Of a stretch of 64,000 nt of DNA, positions 62,706-64,000 are shown one piece after another (within the stretch, counting starts at the first letter, position 1; each line of letters begins with the position of its first letter). Under the pieces are notes generated by a model that was not told where the DNA came from, did not search any database, and saw only the letters and a list, made by a program, of their open reading frames with translations. Position numbers and translations under genes: made by a program. The DNA is from Heliopora coerulea (lineage: Eukaryota; Cnidaria; Anthozoa; Scleralcyonacea; Helioporidae): NCBI GenBank assembly GCA_030142905.1, contig JASJOG010000086.1:62001-126000 (forward strand), written 5' to 3'.

Positions 62706-64000
62706 GTACACTGTATTTACATAAACAATCCCATTCATGTTTCCATCATGGATTATAAGTAAGTAAACAAGTTTGTGGGAGAGTGAAGATGCAAAAGTGG
62801 ATCAATTCAAAGGGCTGGGGGAGGACTACACTTGAATTGATCTGCAAAGATGGCAAATGCCCCCATCCTCATTAAATTCAGTTTTAAGCTTGAAATATGA
62901 ATGGGGAAATGTTCATTAATTCTGAACTGTATAACTGTAATCACAGGGATGTTACATCCACAAATGAAAGACATTCAGCAACATTATGAGGTAAATACCC
63001 ATTATAATCAATAGCAATGGGTGCCAGTGTAGGTAGTCGAGGATAACAAGATGCGATAACTTTGGGTGAAGCAACTACCTGAAACATACGAAAAGAAACT
63101 TTGATGTTTTGAGCAAAGGCCCTTCGTCAGGAAGTTAGTAGGGTGTGTCGGGAAAACAACATGAGCTTTATATTGTTGAATACAAAAGCGATCATGTGAT
63201 AAAAAATAGACCAAAACAGACTGCATATTATGCAATTATAACCTAGTTTCCTCCTTAATATATTCTGTTATGTGATTTACATTTTTTGTTTACACTTTGT
63301 TTTTACCAAATCCATCTTATTGGTCTATTTTTTATCACATGATCACTTTTGTATTCAACAATATAAAAGCTCATGTTGTTTTCCCAACACACCCTACTAA
63401 CTTCCTGATGAAGGGCCTTCGTTCGAAACATTGAAGTTTCTTTTCGTATATTTCAGGTAGCTGCTTCACCCAAAGTTATCGCATCTTATGATCAATACCC
63501 ATTTTCCCTTTAAACGTAAGGGAGCACACACCTATGATGATGCAATAATATAACCCATTGCTGGTATTTGGGCCAAAGGTCAAAAATTGAAACTATTGCA
63601 TACTTGGGAAACTTTCCTGGAATTATTTGCTTTATGGCAACTGTTTGTTATTTGAAATGGTGAGTAAGAAGGATGAAATTAGGGCAATCCTTTTTATCTA
63701 CTAAGACAACATTTATTGACCTTACACACCTTGCCAATGTAGTAAAAATCACTTTGCCAGCAGAGTATCTTGTAAGCAAACACTTGTTACTTTCCAGCAC
63801 AGTATAAGACTCCACATAACAGATAAAACTTGACATGACCACACCAGATTTGGCTTCTGAAACTAAGTGTATGTTGTTATCATTATTACTTTCTTTTAGT
63901 TACCTGTAATGAAAAAATATTGTGACTGAAACAACTTTCCTGAGTTTTACTTTTGTTTGGTGGAGGTACAACTTAATATACACTAGCCACGAAAAAATTG
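62706..64000. other. CFAP73 intron running off the window
   Basis: No fourth CFAP73 exon was seen. Besides the foldback element it holds only AT-rich sequence. The last 18 bases, CTAGCCACGAAAAAATTG, also occur exactly at 54174-54191 in a TBCCD1 intron. Confidence 0.6.
63015..63502. mobile_element. Foldback element in the CFAP73 intron
   Basis: The left part (GATAACTTTGGGTGAAGCA, then CTACCTGAAA, then a CATGAGCTTTATATTGTTGA block) is repeated inverted at the right end (TCAACAATATAAAAGCTCATG, then TTTCAGGTAG, then TGCTTCACCCAAAGTTATC). The arms are about 190 bp around an unpaired centre near 63210-63320. The left tip is longer than the right. Confidence 0.85.

Overview
The window looks like nuclear DNA of an early-branching animal, most likely a cnidarian and plausibly a stony coral. 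The genes have short phase-consistent exons with GT-AG introns. The sequence is AT-rich and full of microsatellites and foldback (MITE-like) elements. One region carries secreted genes with two ShKT domains, a style typical of Cnidaria. No bacterial, viral, rRNA or tRNA gene was recognised. Species assignment is inference.

Layout. (1) 851-10940, minus strand: 13 exons of SART3, the U4/U6 snRNP recycling factor, covering the N terminus and most of the HAT-repeat half. The gene runs off the left edge and its introns hold many repeats. (2) 11308-16628, plus strand: a six-exon gene of about 584 residues that I do not recognise, head to head with SART3 across 367 bp. (3) 19448-21529, minus strand: an intronless 693-residue ankyrin plus coiled-coil protein, convergent with gene 2. 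(4) 21530-26876: mostly empty. (5) 26962-44986: two oppositely oriented secreted ShKT-module-ShKT genes. Their coding exons lie in the two arms of a large inverted duplication, about 28150-33795 and 36439-42515, separated by a 2.6 kb spacer. (6) 45150-50616: intergenic DNA dominated by two long low-complexity arrays. (7) 50617-61706, minus strand: TBCCD1, nearly complete, about 19 exons. (8) 62196-62705, plus strand: the first three exons of CFAP73 (CCDC42 family), running off the right edge.

How the parts relate. TBCCD1 (TBCC-domain protein of centrosome and basal body) and CFAP73 (axonemal coiled-coil protein) share a 489 bp head-to-head promoter. It holds a good match to the RFX X-box, so a shared ciliary programme is likely. 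SART3 and gene 2 also share a divergent promoter. The ShKT pair is the most unusual part. The arms are close relatives, yet the two copies start from non-homologous first exons. One ShKT exon shows a sharply localised burst of amino-acid change, while the cysteine-pair module between the ShKT domains is unchanged.

Exon borders were read by eye from splice consensus, phase and recalled family similarity. No alignment or database search was run.
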